NCBI GenBank assembly: GCA_001599595.1
Contig: BCHH01000013.1
Location: 504,609 to 568,608 of the forward strand
Origin: Beverwykella pulmonaria
Lineage: Eukaryota > Ascomycota > Dothideomycetes > Pleosporales > Melanommataceae
Length of the DNA stretch: 64,000 nt
Direction of reading: 5' to 3'
Part shown: piece after piece, positions 36,153 through 47,209 of the stretch
How the letters are laid out: each line of letters begins with the position of its first letter
Position numbering within the stretch: the stretch's first letter is position 1
Notes under the pieces: model-generated
The model's database searches: none
Told to the model about the DNA's origin: nothing
Seen by the model: only the letters and a program-made list of their open reading frames with translations
Position numbers and translations under genes: made by a program

Positions 36153-37539
36153 ATGCCGTTCTACTCAGGTCATTGGTATTTGCCAGTTAACCCGACGAAA
36201 TGCGCGGCGATCAACCAAACTGTTTCTTGTCCTGTGGGTTTCTACAGCGCAGCGAAAAGTTTGCTGGAGGAGCAAAAGCTTACGCCTAACCTCGATATCA
36301 CCGGATCAGTAGTATGGCATTATTCTCTGCTGTTCATCGGCAAGGAACTGACAGAATCTTAGATTGTCAAAACCTTCATAGCGAGCACATGTATCGCCCT
36401 CATCCTTTCCGCCTGCCTCATCATCGACAAGATCAAATACCACTTCTATCACAAACGTAATAGCGCCAACTCCAAGGCCGAGTCCCGGTTCTGGCTGCAA
36501 GGTGTCCACACGATCGAATCACTGTTGCAAGCTATTAGCGACCAGCAGATTGTGGCCGGTATTGCGCTAGTCCTGGCCATGAACGCCCAAGCATGCACCA
36601 TTTCAGCCTACCATTACAACCTCGTCTGCAGCATGCTCCTGCTAAGTGGCATAACTCATCTCAACACCCTTATCAACATTCCGGACTTCATCTACAAAGG
36701 AAAAATGGTCGCCGCTAACCGTCTCCTTGGAATCGCTTCCCAGCTAGTTTTATCGGGTATCATACTCTCGTCGCGAAACACAAAGTCATTCCCGTCGAAG
36801 CCTAGCGCACTGGGTGTTTTACCTGCCGCATGCTTCGAGAATATGAACGCGTTGAGCAGTCTTGGTCTCCAAGACTTCGTCGACCTCGCGCAAAATGTTA
36901 CTGGTGCCGCAGCAAACACCACTCAAAACGCAACACAAATATGGGATAACATACAATCCGCCACAAGTGCGAGATCAGGGCTAGGAGAGTACATCACACT
37001 CATCATATTTGCCATGTTTGCACTGCTGTTTCTCATCTTGGAGTTCCTTGAAGCTTTGTTCTTTCCAGCTACATACCTTCACTGGCTTTCCGTCTCCCTC
37101 TCAGTTACGAGTGAGATCGCCAGCGCAGTGATTGCCTTCCTTGCAATCTCGCGGTACTTCAGTCTCCGGGACGGTATGGAAATTGACGCATGGTTCGACA
37201 ACGCTGGCCAGGACAAGTGGACGTACAGTCAGATCGTACCTATGATATTGCTGGCTAGTGGCAGCATCACATTTATCAAGGCTGTTACAGGTAAGCCCCT
37301 GTCTGCTCTGGTTACTATACTAGGCAAATGCTAATAGGTAATCAGAGAGTCTTGCTGGTCATAAAGCAAGAAGATATACAGACGCTGCGAAGAAGGCTGC
37401 AGATAAGGTTCTTGCAGTGCAGAATCAAGTGCAACGGGGGGAGGCGCAGTATGCGAAAATGGAAGGCCAGTATGCCAACATGCAACAAGACTATCAGATG
37501 GCAAATACATCATACAGCAACACGGCGTACACCAACTGA
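36153..37539 (+). CDS. Multi-spanning membrane protein of unknown function
   Basis: Three exons: 36153-36308, 36363-37290 and 37346-37539; introns of 54 and 55 nt. The product is 425 aa. The N-terminus has two Cys in a short extracellular-type segment (CAAINQTVSCPVGFYSA). At least seven hydrophobic helices follow: IVKTFIASTCIALILSACLI, IVAGIALVLAM, LVCSMLLLSGITHL, LLGIASQLVLSGIIL, YITLIIFAMFALLFLILEFL, LSVTSEIASAVIAFLAI and QIVPMILLASGSITF. A loop between helices carries NVTGAAANTTQNATQ, with several potential N-glycosylation sites. The tail is hydrophilic and Gln/Tyr-rich (AQYAKMEGQYANMQQDYQ). It resembles uncharacterised fungal integral membrane proteins, often found as lineage-specific families. 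I know no assigned function. All exon joins keep frame, so it looks like a live gene. Confidence 0.75.
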
Positions 37540-37776
37540 TCTAACGGGTCAAGCATGACAGCGAGGTAAACGACTATTTTAGAGAGAGCGTTACCTACAC
37601 ATATAATAAGAATATATCTGCTTGAGCTTCTCGAATACCTCCCATAGGCAAGAGAGTTCATTAAAAAGGTGACTTGCACTGAGGAAACTCCATGCTTAAG
37701 TATGATAGTAGGAGAACTATCCAAATACACACTTGACGCCTAAGTTAAGCAATCAACGAACATTTTCCACGCCAAC

Positions 37777-38937
37777 CTAGCAGAAACCGCTACTGCGGGG
37801 ATTTGACGCAGACACAGGAAACTCCCCAGTTGCCACATAATCGGCGCCATTATTTTCCTCGACCCAGCCCTTCAATCCCGCCTCTAGCCCTTGAATTAAC
37901 CCTCGATTCAGCGCAAATTCTTCAAAGCTCACTCGTTCGGGCCACCAAGCTAGTAACTCCTCTGCCCTAGCTCCGGAGGGTGCATCCAGGAGTCCGACTG
38001 CAACATCTACCAAACTACTTCTGTCATCACCATCCCAAAACACATTAGCGCCACATCTTCTACAAAATGTTCTCGTGACACTATCAGAGCTGCGATAGGA
38101 TTTCATGGAACCCCAGTATGGAGACCTCGAGAATGGTACCATTCCGGACAAGTCTTGGGTGATGTTCGCAGCTGGAACGAAAGCCCAGAATGTCAGATCG
38201 AACCCCGAAGATTGGCGGCAGGAGATACAGGCGCATGTTCCAGCTAGAAATCGATCGTGTCGAGGTAGCCACCAGGGATGATTATTCGGATTTTTGGGCG
38301 ACCCGGAATGATACGGAACAAGAAGGTCGGGCCACCCTGATTCGGCAGCTCTGGAGAACTCATTTGGCGGGCTGATGTAGAATTCGACACCCTTGCAATG
38401 ACAGTGTGCATGTATTCTATTCGCCTTGTCAATCGTGTCCTTGGAACTTGAAGATGACCTCCAGGAAAGTGGGATTTCCTCGCTCTTTCCGGGTTCTCGC
38501 AGAAACCGAGGAAGCTCTTTACCATTGATTTGCGTGATGAATTGGCTAGCACCTCCATCTAGCGTATCCTCGATCCAGATATGCGATCTGTAGTCAACGA
38601 TATCATCGGTGCTATCGACTTGCAACGTCCCAGTTGCAGCTTCAAAGTGTCCGTCATGGTTGTATTCAAGATACATCTGAGTGCCGCATGTTGAGCAAAA
38701 ATGCCTCGTGAGAATGTCGGAGCTCTTGTAAGGTGTGAGGGCTGAGATGTCTGGGCTTGATGCCTCAGCGCCGTGAGTGATGTTTACATAGCTAGTAAGC
38801 AAAGACCCCGATATCCGGCGGGAGATGTCGCAACTGCAGAGATGGGTAGGGAGCGGAAACGAAGACGCAGGGACGCTGAAGGTGTGCTTTGCGGCGCCAC
38901 ACATACAGGATACGGAGAGGTTCCTGGAGTCAGACAT
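37777..38937 (-). CDS. Tandem CENP-V/GFA-domain protein
   Basis: A single exon encodes 386 aa, starting at MSDSRNLSVSCMCG; an upstream ATG at 39009 would add 24 Pro-rich residues. Two GFA-type zinc domains lie in tandem. The first has CMCGAAKH, then a Cys pair in HLCSCDISRR, then CSTCGTQMYLEY. The second has CHCKGVEFY, CACISCRQSSG and CRRCGANVFWDG. Each set supplies the Cys ligands expected for structural and catalytic zinc. The family was named after glutathione-dependent formaldehyde-activating enzyme, but most fungal members have no proven reaction. The C-terminus (ADYVATGEFPV..) is unique. Both domains appear complete. Confidence 0.87.
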   Translation of the reverse strand: MSDSRNLSVSCMCGAAKHTFSVPASSFPLPTHLCSCDISRRISGSLLTSYVNITHGAEASSPDISALTPYKSSDILTRHFCSTCGTQMYLEYNHDGHFEAATGTLQVDSTDDIVDYRSHIWIEDTLDGGASQFITQINGKELPRFLREPGKSEEIPLSWRSSSSSKDTIDKANRIHAHCHCKGVEFYISPPNEFSRAAESGWPDLLVPYHSGSPKNPNNHPWWLPRHDRFLAGTCACISCRQSSGFDLTFWAFVPAANITQDLSGMVPFSRSPYWGSMKSYRSSDSVTRTFCRRCGANVFWDGDDRSSLVDVAVGLLDAPSGARAEELLAWWPERVSFEEFALNRGLIQGLEAGLKGWVEENNGADYVATGEFPVSASNPRSSGFC

Positions 38938-40019
38938 TCCGGGAAGACGTGCGAAACGTGGCGGTGGATAGGGAGGCGGCTTGAAGCTGTCCGGTGGAAA
39001 AGCCTCCAAGAAAGGGTGCAGCTGTGCAATTCCGAATACGAATTACCCCGCACTGGAAGAACTGAATGCTATACTCAAAGGTCGTATAAGAAGCTCGATG
39101 TACTGTCACACCCTCCAACTTGAAATTGCAAGATTTTCTGGGCGCTTGCAGGTACATCATCGTCCAAGCAAGATACCTCCGAATATATACTGGTCCTGAA
39201 AGGGCTTAGTACATGGACTGGGGCCAAGCTTACTTCCAAATTCTGCCTCTCAGTTATTATTCATCGAGAGAAGCAATATTAAGTGGCACACCTAGTAATA
39301 GGAGCAAGTGGTTTAGCAAATGAACGAGCAAGCGATTAAGAGGAAGCACTGGCTCATCAGCCTCCAGCAGTGGACTCTTTGAATCGCGTCGAGGCGCGAC
39401 AGTGGCGCACCCAGAGATCTAGCATTCCTAGCAAAACCCTGTCATTTCATGCCACCTTGCGCAAGTTTACAGCATCTTTACATGCTATCTTTAAGGTTTA
39501 CGGTCACGTCAAAACCAAAAACGTTTTGGTCTTGATCTTGACGAGGCTTAAGCCAATAATTACTCAGCTTCAAGCCTCTTTGCGAAGCCGAAAGTTAAAT
39601 AATTTATTAGTCAACATCAATAGCTACAAAGCTCGGCCTTCGGAATTTTGAAGGTCGGCGGTTGGTCAATGCAGGTCATCCACATATCGGCTTTACGCTG
39701 ACATGCAACCATGGCTTGCAGCGTTCAGAAACCCATTCAGTCAGACTTTCGGCCCTGAGAGCCGTATCTGCATTGATCTTCTACTCGTACGTAGCTTACG
39801 GTTAGAGCCATGCCACCACCCACACTGGAGGACGCCCACTTACATCAGTGATGTATGTTGTACTATTCTCGTGCACCCTGAAATGTGTCAAATTAACTAA
39901 AAGGAAGACAAAGTACATTTACTACAAAATGGACGTCGATCCCATGTCGCCTCGCATCATCAAATTCCAGCATTGACAGCCAAGAATAGCATTCGAGTAG
40001 CAGACGTCTCTACCTCACC
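38938..40019. promoter_or_regulatory. Divergent intergenic region, GFA protein / amine oxidase
   Basis: This 1.1-kb gap lies between two divergent genes. A 93-codon frame at 39370-39651 (+) lacks any motif. No repeat or RNA gene was recognised. Confidence 0.4.
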
Positions 40020-42561
40020 ATGCACATTTCTTTACTCGTGGTGCTCTTCATTGCAGCTATCTTTAAACAAACAAGAGCAGATCGTGTTCAGTATCCGCAC
40101 AGCCAACCAACAGTTACTGCACCGCACAAGAATATCTGGCTTGCACTCTCAGCGGAAGAAATCGAGAGTGTCGCAACACTTCTACATCGAACAATCAACT
40201 TGACGGTTAATCCAGACAGGTAACTGGGATCCAGACCTCTCGGGGTGAGGCAAGAATGTTGACTGGGCGCAGTAGCAGAAACAATTACATGTGCATCTCC
40301 AATTCGCTCAGCTCACTTTCTCCAAGCTGATGTGGTACAGCGGTCAAATAGAATTACTGCAGCCGAATAAGACACGTGTTCTTCCTTTCCTCGATCATGA
40401 TGGAGAAGAGCCAAAGAGATACGCACGGGCAACCGTAGTTTTCGGAGACACCGAGGAGCCGTATTACCAGCAATACGTTGTGGGACCACTCCCTGCAACG
40501 AACGCCACAACCAACTTGACGCCACTTACATTCCCATTCAACAGCCGGGTTCCAGGAAAGACATTAATCAATGCAATATTCCTACAGGGGCCAGATGCGA
40601 TACTTTTCACACAAGAACTTGCTTCTGATATTGAAGATATCACAAAAGAAATATGGAATACTGTCAGTCTGTTTCCAGTGTCTTATTCAAACTCTAATGC
40701 GTTTCTAGACTTTGTTACAAGGAATTCTCCCACGCCTCGGGAACCCTTTCCAGAATGAGGAGGGTAGGTCAATTGCATGGGCCACTTTCATCGGAAGTCC
40801 TACGACTGGTTTTGACAGCGTGAGTCTTCTCCCGCTGGGGGTTTTTGTGCGACTCGACCTTACGAGCCGTGACTGGAGGGAATGGCAAGTCACAGGGTGG
40901 TATTACCTAGGAATATTCTATGACAGCACGGATGATTTTCGCAAGGCAGTGTTCTCTTCGGGATTCACAAAGCCTATTCCCAATGTCGATGGCCCATGGA
41001 CTTCGACAGACAGACGAGGAGATTCATGGCCTTTGGATGATCTACTACCACCAGAACCAGGTTTGGAAGGTAGCAAGAGGTTTTCCGTCGATGTGGAAGA
41101 GCACTTCGTTTCTTGGATGGATTTCTCATTCTATATGTCTGCGTCCAAAGATACCGGATTATCTCTGTTCGATGTCCAGTACAAAGGAAAACGCATCATC
41201 TATGAACTTGGACTTCAGGAGGCTCTCGCACACTACGCTGGATCTGATCCCGTCCAGTCCCAGACAACTTACTTTGATTCTTTGGGTGGACTAGGATCAG
41301 CACTGGTTCCACTTGTCAAGGGATATGATTGTCCAAGCTACGCAACCTACCTGAATGCAACGTGGTCAGAGGTCAGCGAGTCAAAGACGCAGCTTAACGC
41401 GATCTGTTTGTTTGAATACGACACAGGATACCCTATTCGTAGACATTCCTCGGCTGCATTCAACTATACTAGCGTAGCGAAGAACATCATGTTCACTGCG
41501 CGGACCATTTCGACGGTCGGCAATTACGACTTCCTCATTTCGTACGATTTCTTCTTGGATGGCTCCATTGAAGTCTCAGTGAGAGCTTCTGGATATATTC
41601 AAGCAGCATATTATGCCGGCAACGAGGAATATGGTTTTAAAATCCACGACTCACTGTCCGGCTCAATACATGATCATGTCTTGACGTTCAAAGCGGACCT
41701 GGATATTCTGGGGAAGAAGAACAGTGTGCAGAAAGTGGAACTCGTACCAGCAACTATCGAGTGAGTATACACCCCCCCAAAGAGCAGTGCTCCTAGGAAT
41801 AAGCGTTTACTCGACAGATATCCTTGGGCTATTGGTCGATCTATAAACACGATGAAAGCTATAAAGAGCTTCATAACAAGTGAATCGGACTCGAGTATCA
41901 ACTGGGCGCCTAACGACGCAGCTATTTACGCCATCGTGAACAAAGATGCAGCGAATTCGTTTGGCGAGTATCCTGGATACAGGATTCGACGCAGTATGTG
42001 AATCACTTACTCTTTTATTTATGCACCAAGAATTTAGACATTACAATATTTACTAATTGCAATAGGTATTGGTGCATCCCATCTCACCGTCCAGAACTCG
42101 TCAAATATGGGGAAGGCGGGCTACTTCACAACAAAAGACTTGTTTATCACTAAACAAAAAGACACCGAGCCGCGAGCTACAGACCCCAACAATCCTCTTA
42201 ATACTGAAGACCCGCTCGTCGACTTCTCAAAATTTTTCGATGAAGATTCGTTGGATCAAGAAGACATGTACGTTCTATCCTTCTTTGCTCATTGATAACT
42301 TTGTATTATTGTTGCTGATTTGGAAAAACTTGAAGAGTACTCTGGTTCAATCTTGGAATGCACCACATTCCTCATACAGGCGACCTTCCAAATACACTTA
42401 TGACGTCTGCACATTCGGGAATCCGACTAGAACCGCTCAATTACTTGGAGGGTGATCCTAGCATAGCTACGCATCAACAGGTCAAGATAAACTTCACAGA
42501 TGGAAGCGTTGAGACGTTTGGTGCTCTGCCCGCTAATGTCTCTTTGGATCTGGTTGGCTAA
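40020..42561 (+). CDS. Secreted copper amine oxidase (TPQ enzyme)
   Basis: Seven exons: 40020-40219, 40279-40290, 40341-40662, 40709-41760, 41818-41993, 42066-42267 and 42336-42561. The product is 729 aa. A signal peptide (MHISLLVVLFIAAIFKQTRA) starts it. The second exon is only 12 nt; it is inferred because it alone joins the flanking frames into NNYIGQIELLQPNKT. The catalytic Asp is in YFDSLGGLGS (about 368). The Tyr that becomes topaquinone is in VGNYDFL (about 451). Copper ligands are HDH (about 499 and 501) and the His pair in GMHHIPHTGDLP (about 664-665). The enzyme oxidises primary amines to aldehydes with release of ammonia and peroxide, which supports nitrogen use. Several N-glycosylation sites fit secretion. 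The length suits the fungal family, and all active residues are present. Confidence 0.9.
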
Positions 42562-42943
42562 TACAATTGTCGTTGATTTGCGGACACCATTTCTCGAGAC
42601 CATACTAATTAAATTCCCATAGTAAGCTAGATTCTGTGAAATAGACGCGAAATCTGGTGATTGAAATAACAGGCATTTACGTTATATAAACGGTATTCAT
42701 AGCAAGAAATTATTGCAACTAAGCATGCCAAGTAACTTTTTCAATCGTCATAATGAGGGTACTAAAGCCGACGGCAATATCAATAAGATCTTTAAAAGCC
42801 TCCAAGACTCTTCGTGCTATTCCGGACATGAGAGTGAGAGTATCAAGATGTGTCTTCTGTGTAATATATGTACAGCTGATATATATATGACTATCGGAGT
42901 GCGCGGTCACGTAATATGGACGAGATAAATCAGGGACTGAGTT
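42562..42943. other. Amine oxidase 3' flank
   Basis: This AT-rich sequence between the amine oxidase stop and the Tc1/mariner element holds no supported feature. Confidence 0.5.
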
Positions 42944-44428
42944 CGGAGGAGCCTATCAAAAGTTTCTGCCCGCGCCAAGTAAAAAAAAAGCCACAATACT
43001 TGGCATTTAGATTTGCCAAATCAAGCTAATGGGTACGTCGTACATGCTCCCTCCCTTCTTTATACTCATTACCACCTTCCAGCTCAATAATTAGCTTGAT
43101 ATGCCTTACTATCCTTTCAATCCACATCTGAATCCTGTCTTGTGAAAGCTCCTTCCAGCACTTCTCCTAGGCTTGAATCCCTTCTGCGCGACTCTTTGGA
43201 GCACCCTTCTTTGTAGTCTCCCTCTTTATCTAGTACCAGCAAGGCTTAATAGCATTTAGGTCCGGAGAGTTACCACACCAAAGAAGCCGCTTAATCTGAT
43301 ACAGGCTATATACCTTCTGCTGAGCGCTGTGAGCGTGAGCAGGTGCCTTATCCTCTTAAACTACTGTATGTGGACGGTCCTTCATGCACTCCTTCGCAAA
43401 AGGGATAAGCTTAGGTATTAGTACCTTTGTCTGGTACCTATACTAGTTAACACTATTGCTATTTTGATGAGTTAGCTTTCCATTCTTTTTATTCCATCTC
43501 CAGACAGGCTTTTGACCACTCTTTGCTTTTAGACCTAGCTGTCTTATTCCTGTTTCAAGCTCCCACTCCTCTCATAGTATTGGCTCAAGAGCCTTATTTA
43601 TCTCTTGTAGAACCTTCTCTGCCTCCTCCTTTTCTTTCTTTGTCTTAAGCAACTAGCAATGACAAGGCCCTTTCTGATCGTACGAAAAGCAGCCCCAAAA
43701 CATAAACTCTGAGTATCCTTTCCAGCGCTCACGGATACAGCTTTGGACAAAAGCCTTGTCTGAAGTTCGCCATATCTGATACCCTCCCCGCTGATAAAGC
43801 AGCACAACAGCTGTCTCATCTGTCCAAATTACATTCTTCTAGTCCTTAAGCGTCCAATCTTTATGTGCCAAGCACTATTGTAGTTGCTCCTCCTTTATTT
43901 TCTTTGTTAGTCCAGGCTTCCGCGTTGGTTTCGTCTTGTTGAAGCCAAGACCTTGTAGACAACGCCATACTGTCATAGCAGAGACAGTAACACCTTGTTG
44001 GCTAAGCTCACCAGCGAGATCAGCACACGACTTCTCTCGTCCGTATTAATCACGGCGTACTTTTGTAACAATTGCTTGCTTAACATCTTTTGTCTGCTTT
44101 GTTGGACGTCTGGAGCGAGGGGCATCTTGAAGGTACTCGTCTTTAATAACAAGTGGGACGTGATTTGGGTCAAAACCTCGCTGGATCGCTCTGGCGTAGA
44201 TATTGTTAATCGTCCGCTTTGGGAGGCCAGTCTTTTTAATGATTTTGGCAGTTGTTTTGCCCCCAAAAGGTGATTTTAGAGTAACTACCAACGCACGCGT
44301 TGCAATATCAGTATTTGGAGCCATAATGAGATGATAGATGGTGGAATTTGGAGATGCGACAAATTTCAGTGTGCGCCAAGAATAGTGGCGTTTTTAGCGC
44401 GGGCAGAAACTTTTGATAGGCTCCTCCG
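42944..44428 (-). mobile_element. Tc1/mariner-type DNA transposon, 1485 bp, inactive
   Basis: Terminal inverted repeats begin CGGAGGAGCCTATCAAAAGT at the left end and are matched by the reverse complement at the right end; the match runs about 31 bp before the ends diverge. The flanks show only TT on both sides, not the TA expected of this superfamily. A decayed transposase fills the middle on the minus strand. Confidence 0.85.
43060..44324 (-). pseudogene. Tc1/mariner-like transposase, disrupted
   Basis: The reading starts MAPNTDIATRALVVTLKSPF, followed by a helix-turn-helix region (KTTAKIIKKTGLPKRTINNI). It stops at TAA after KVRRD (44046). The frame continues past that stop with CADLAGELSQQGVTVSAMTV and CLQGLGFNKTKPTRKPGLTK. 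The DDE catalytic core is recognisable: WTDETAVVLLYQRGG, then EDKAPAHAHSAQQK, then NSPDLNAIKPCW. At least six in-frame stops, mostly explicable as CAA/CAG or TGG changed by C-to-T or G-to-A, interrupt it. No functional protein can be made from this copy. Confidence 0.82.
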
Positions 44429-44461
44429 TTGATTTAGAAGCTATGGAAATCGACGAGCATA

Positions 44462-44592
44462 TATATCCAGCCATGACTAATCAGGACATGTGACTAAGCG
44501 CACAGTACACGTGATATCCAAGATCATATGGTGCACGTGACATTCACGTGATATACCGTGATAATGACGGACTGATTAGTCAGTGGCATATC
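44462..44592. repeat. Small imperfect fold-back with clustered CACGTGA sites
   Basis: CCATGACTAATCAG (44471-44484) is repeated in inverted orientation as CTGATTAGTCAGTGG (44572-44586), with further matching bases outside. Three CACGTGA motifs lie between the arms (44508, 44534, 44545) and one just right of them (44593). It may be a tiny MITE or a chance stem. No target duplication was found. Confidence 0.4.
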
Positions 44593-45060
44593 CACGTGAC
44601 GATGTGGTGTCCTGGGCTTACAGAAACAGAAACACTCGCTGAAGATGCCTTAGTACCGGTCGTGCTCGCTGAGGTAGCTAGCGACAAAGTAGTGTTTGTT
44701 GAATTGGTGCTCTTTAAAATACGGCCATTCCTTAACACATTGTGAATGACCCACTTCGCTGCCTCCTTAGTATAGAACTTGAAATAGTTCAAGTGTTGTT
44801 CAGCATCTTTAGGATCACTCCCCTTCACGCATATGGGATCCCCGAAATTACAATAGTCACGGAGAAGATCCGAGTACTGGTTCAAACCGGCGAGCTGAGC
44901 CTGGCTACGAGAACTCGTGCCGTTGAAGTCCTCGCCCCCTTTGAAAGCTTCTTCCCCTGTGGCAGTGCACGCCTGACCTGCAGTACGGACGGTGGCGCCG
45001 AAGACAACTTTCTACGCCTTTGCAACGACGTAGTTCAACAACACATTGAAATACTATCAA
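44580..45060 (-). pseudogene. Cutinase/acetylxylan-esterase-like gene, 3' fragment
   Basis: The minus strand reads KVVFGATVRTAGQACTATGE, an Asn/Gly-rich link, then LNQYSDLLRDYCNFGDPICV and HLNYFKFYTKEAAKWVI. This is the distal half of a cutinase-fold esterase, with the Asp of the triad in the GDPIC segment and the His in the HLNY segment. A Ser/Thr-rich tail ends at 44580. A stop (TAG) lies directly before KVVF. The proximal half of the same kind of gene is at 47210-47731, so this looks like one gene split by the transposon between them. It cannot be expressed as a whole enzyme. Confidence 0.65.
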
Positions 45061-47200
45061 TATTGTAGCAACTATAGTATCCTTTTTACACGTGCGTGAG
45101 TTATGTCCAGGCTCTCTGCAGCGCGTACAGCGCGCGGAATCAGATGTGAGCCGACAGGTTGTTGCTGCATCTTGCCGCCCTTTATCCTCTAGCTGCTGCT
45201 TAGCGTTTCTTTGAGCAACTATCTCTGCACCCCCTGCTACTATTAAGTCTCCTTGCTTTTGGAACAGTTTTCTTTTATGCGCTCTGCGTTTTGTGGCGAC
45301 CTCATTGGCTTTCTGAAGGGCAGAAGACCTGATCGCACAGCAACACTGTTGAATGCGCAATCATCTCAGCGCCTCTTGTAAAGCGGTCAAGCGACTAAAT
45401 AATTGACCTGAGTGATGAGTTCTGGTGCCGTTGAATCCTCTCATGGACTAGAGTTGACTGAGCCTTTAGCTCGCGCGCGTTGCTAGCCATCTAGGCCACT
45501 ATCCTATTGTCTGTATGCTTAATAAAGTGCCTCAGCCAGGCAACCCCATAGCAGCGTGGTAATCAGTACGTAGTACGGTCGTAAGTTACGGCACCGTAGC
45601 TGCTTTGTAAGCCGTACGTACGTACAGGCAGTTGAGTACGTATGGTTGTGGGGCGTACCGTAGGTGATTTTCAATTCTACGCGTATATGGTACCGTAAAT
45701 ATGGTTGTAGTTTTCGCGTATAAGCGCCTACATAGGCGATTGTTTGGTGTTGTGAAAGCTTGTTTTTGGAGTAGTCCTAAAGCGGTTAGTGAAGCAAGCC
45801 TCCTCTTCCTCCACAAGTAGCGCGTTGCCTTACCACTCAGTGGGTTTGAAACGCCCTGGAAAATTGCTTTGGTGGAGCTACAATCAAAGCAATACAACTA
45901 CAGGAAAATTGGCTACAAAACAAGGCTGTAGAGAGTCATCTTATCAAACTTCGCGCCTACATTTCGCGCCAAGACTAAAACACCCGTATACGGCGTATAC
46001 GGTGGTCTCCGTACGTACGTACAGAGGTGCAGATTTGGATCCGTAAGCTCATCTCATCCTACAGGTGCCGTACGTACGTACAGAGGTGCTAATTTGGACC
46101 GTACAGCTTCTTCAAATACTACGGATATACGGTGTACGTACGGATTACCACGCTGCCCCATAGTCGTTGGTATTGTCGATCACAGAGAGAACCCAATTGT
46201 GTGGAACATCCTCGTACTAGGGAGAGAGGTGGTACTGGCCTGCGAAGATAATGCAAGGTGGGATAGCCCACCCAGCAGCGTTGATTCCTTAGATAACTAT
46301 GGTCCACTCACAACCACCTGGCTGTAGTGTCTTGGGCTGGCTACGTCTCTCTAAGCCAGTAACAACTACCTGGGATAATATTATGCCTATCATAAAGCCA
46401 GCTTTATCAAAGTTGTAGGTGTCCTTATCTAAGATCCCCTATATAGCCTGCGTACCGCTGTCTCTTTCCTCAACAACACCTTACGCGGGTAAACAGCATG
46501 ATGAGCATCTACAAAAGGAAATCTTCTTCAGCACTTCTCACGCTGATGTGAGAGACGTCACGCGATGGTAAGGCTTATCCAACACAAGCAATTTGGTTCG
46601 AGTTTGTTGGTTCGGAGTTTCCCATAGGGGCGGGTCCGTACGCTGCACACGCTCAAACCAGGTCTCTATCACCCTCAGAACCTCAATAGAGCTCTCTGTC
46701 GGCCTTACGGTCGATTGAAACGCGTGGTAAGGCTCTCTGTACGCTTGACAAAGTTGTATGACTAGTTCTGGCCACATGCTTAGCGCCGCGCGCATTGAGT
46801 AGCTTGTTGGCCATCTCTCGCACAGCGTCAATAGTGGGTGCGAACTCTCGTGAATCTAGGTCTAGAATATGCCCAACAATCGACTCCTCTTCTTGCTAGG
46901 TGAGCTTCTTTGAGTTGGGCTGGCAATCGCGTCGCGCAGGCTTTCCAGCGCGTCGGTCGTGTAGGGTTGATTGGGGGACGTTGAACGTTGTTGCAGCGCG
47001 ATTTACGCTTGGAATTTGCTCGCGATCAAGAGCTGAGATAGCAAGGAGGATATCTGCTTCATTGCAGGTCAATCGAGTAGTAATGGTTGAGCCATAGTGG
47101 TAAGTAGGTGACGCGTTGCAGAAAGTTGGTGGGGTTACCGACTCGCTTGTATTACCGACTACGTTACCATATGTGTTTTGTTTGGAGAAGTCTACTATTC
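45061..47200 (-). mobile_element. Decayed pogo/Fot1-type transposon inserted in the cutinase-like gene
   Basis: Transposase pieces run on the minus strand. The N-terminal helix-turn-helix region is at about 47080-46890 (NEADILLAISALDREQIPSV, then NVPQSTLHDRRAGKPARRD). The DDE part is near 46420-46160 (DKAGFMIGI, then INAAGWAIPPCIIFAGQYHL). The C-terminal coil has ALQKANEVATKRRAHKRKLF and a zinc-knuckle-like CTRCREPGHNSRTC near 45130-45090. Many stops and frame changes separate them, and some sequence between the DDE part and the coil is missing. Matching terminal inverted repeats were not found, so the ends are approximate. A 604-bp element interrupts it at 45552-46155. Confidence 0.72.
45552..46155. 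mobile_element. 604-bp non-autonomous hAT-like element (MITE)
   Basis: The ends are inverted repeats: CAGCGTGGTAATCAGTACGT at the left, and the reverse complement of CAGCGTGGTAATCCGTACGT at the right. The 8-bp sequence CCCCATAG lies directly on both sides (45544-45551 and 46156-46163). An 8-bp target duplication is typical of hAT elements. The inside is dense in CGTACG/GTAC motifs and has no transposase domain. It sits inside the pogo-like element, so it is the younger insertion. Confidence 0.88.
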
Positions 47201-47209
47201 TGACCTGTA

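Noticed and set aside
33739..42561. A biosynthetic or catabolic gene cluster linking the permease relic, GFA protein and amine oxidase
   Set aside because: The genes differ in strand and spacing, no core synthase or regulator is present, and the permease is broken.
44905..45360. A single 151-codon minus-strand protein spanning pogo and esterase sequence
   Set aside because: The first part is a transposase C-terminus with a zinc knuckle and the rest is an out-of-frame reading of the esterase fragment; it is a junction artefact.
45586..45897. 103-codon minus-strand frame inside the hAT-like element
   Set aside because: No transposase features; the element is non-autonomous and the frame is probably chance.
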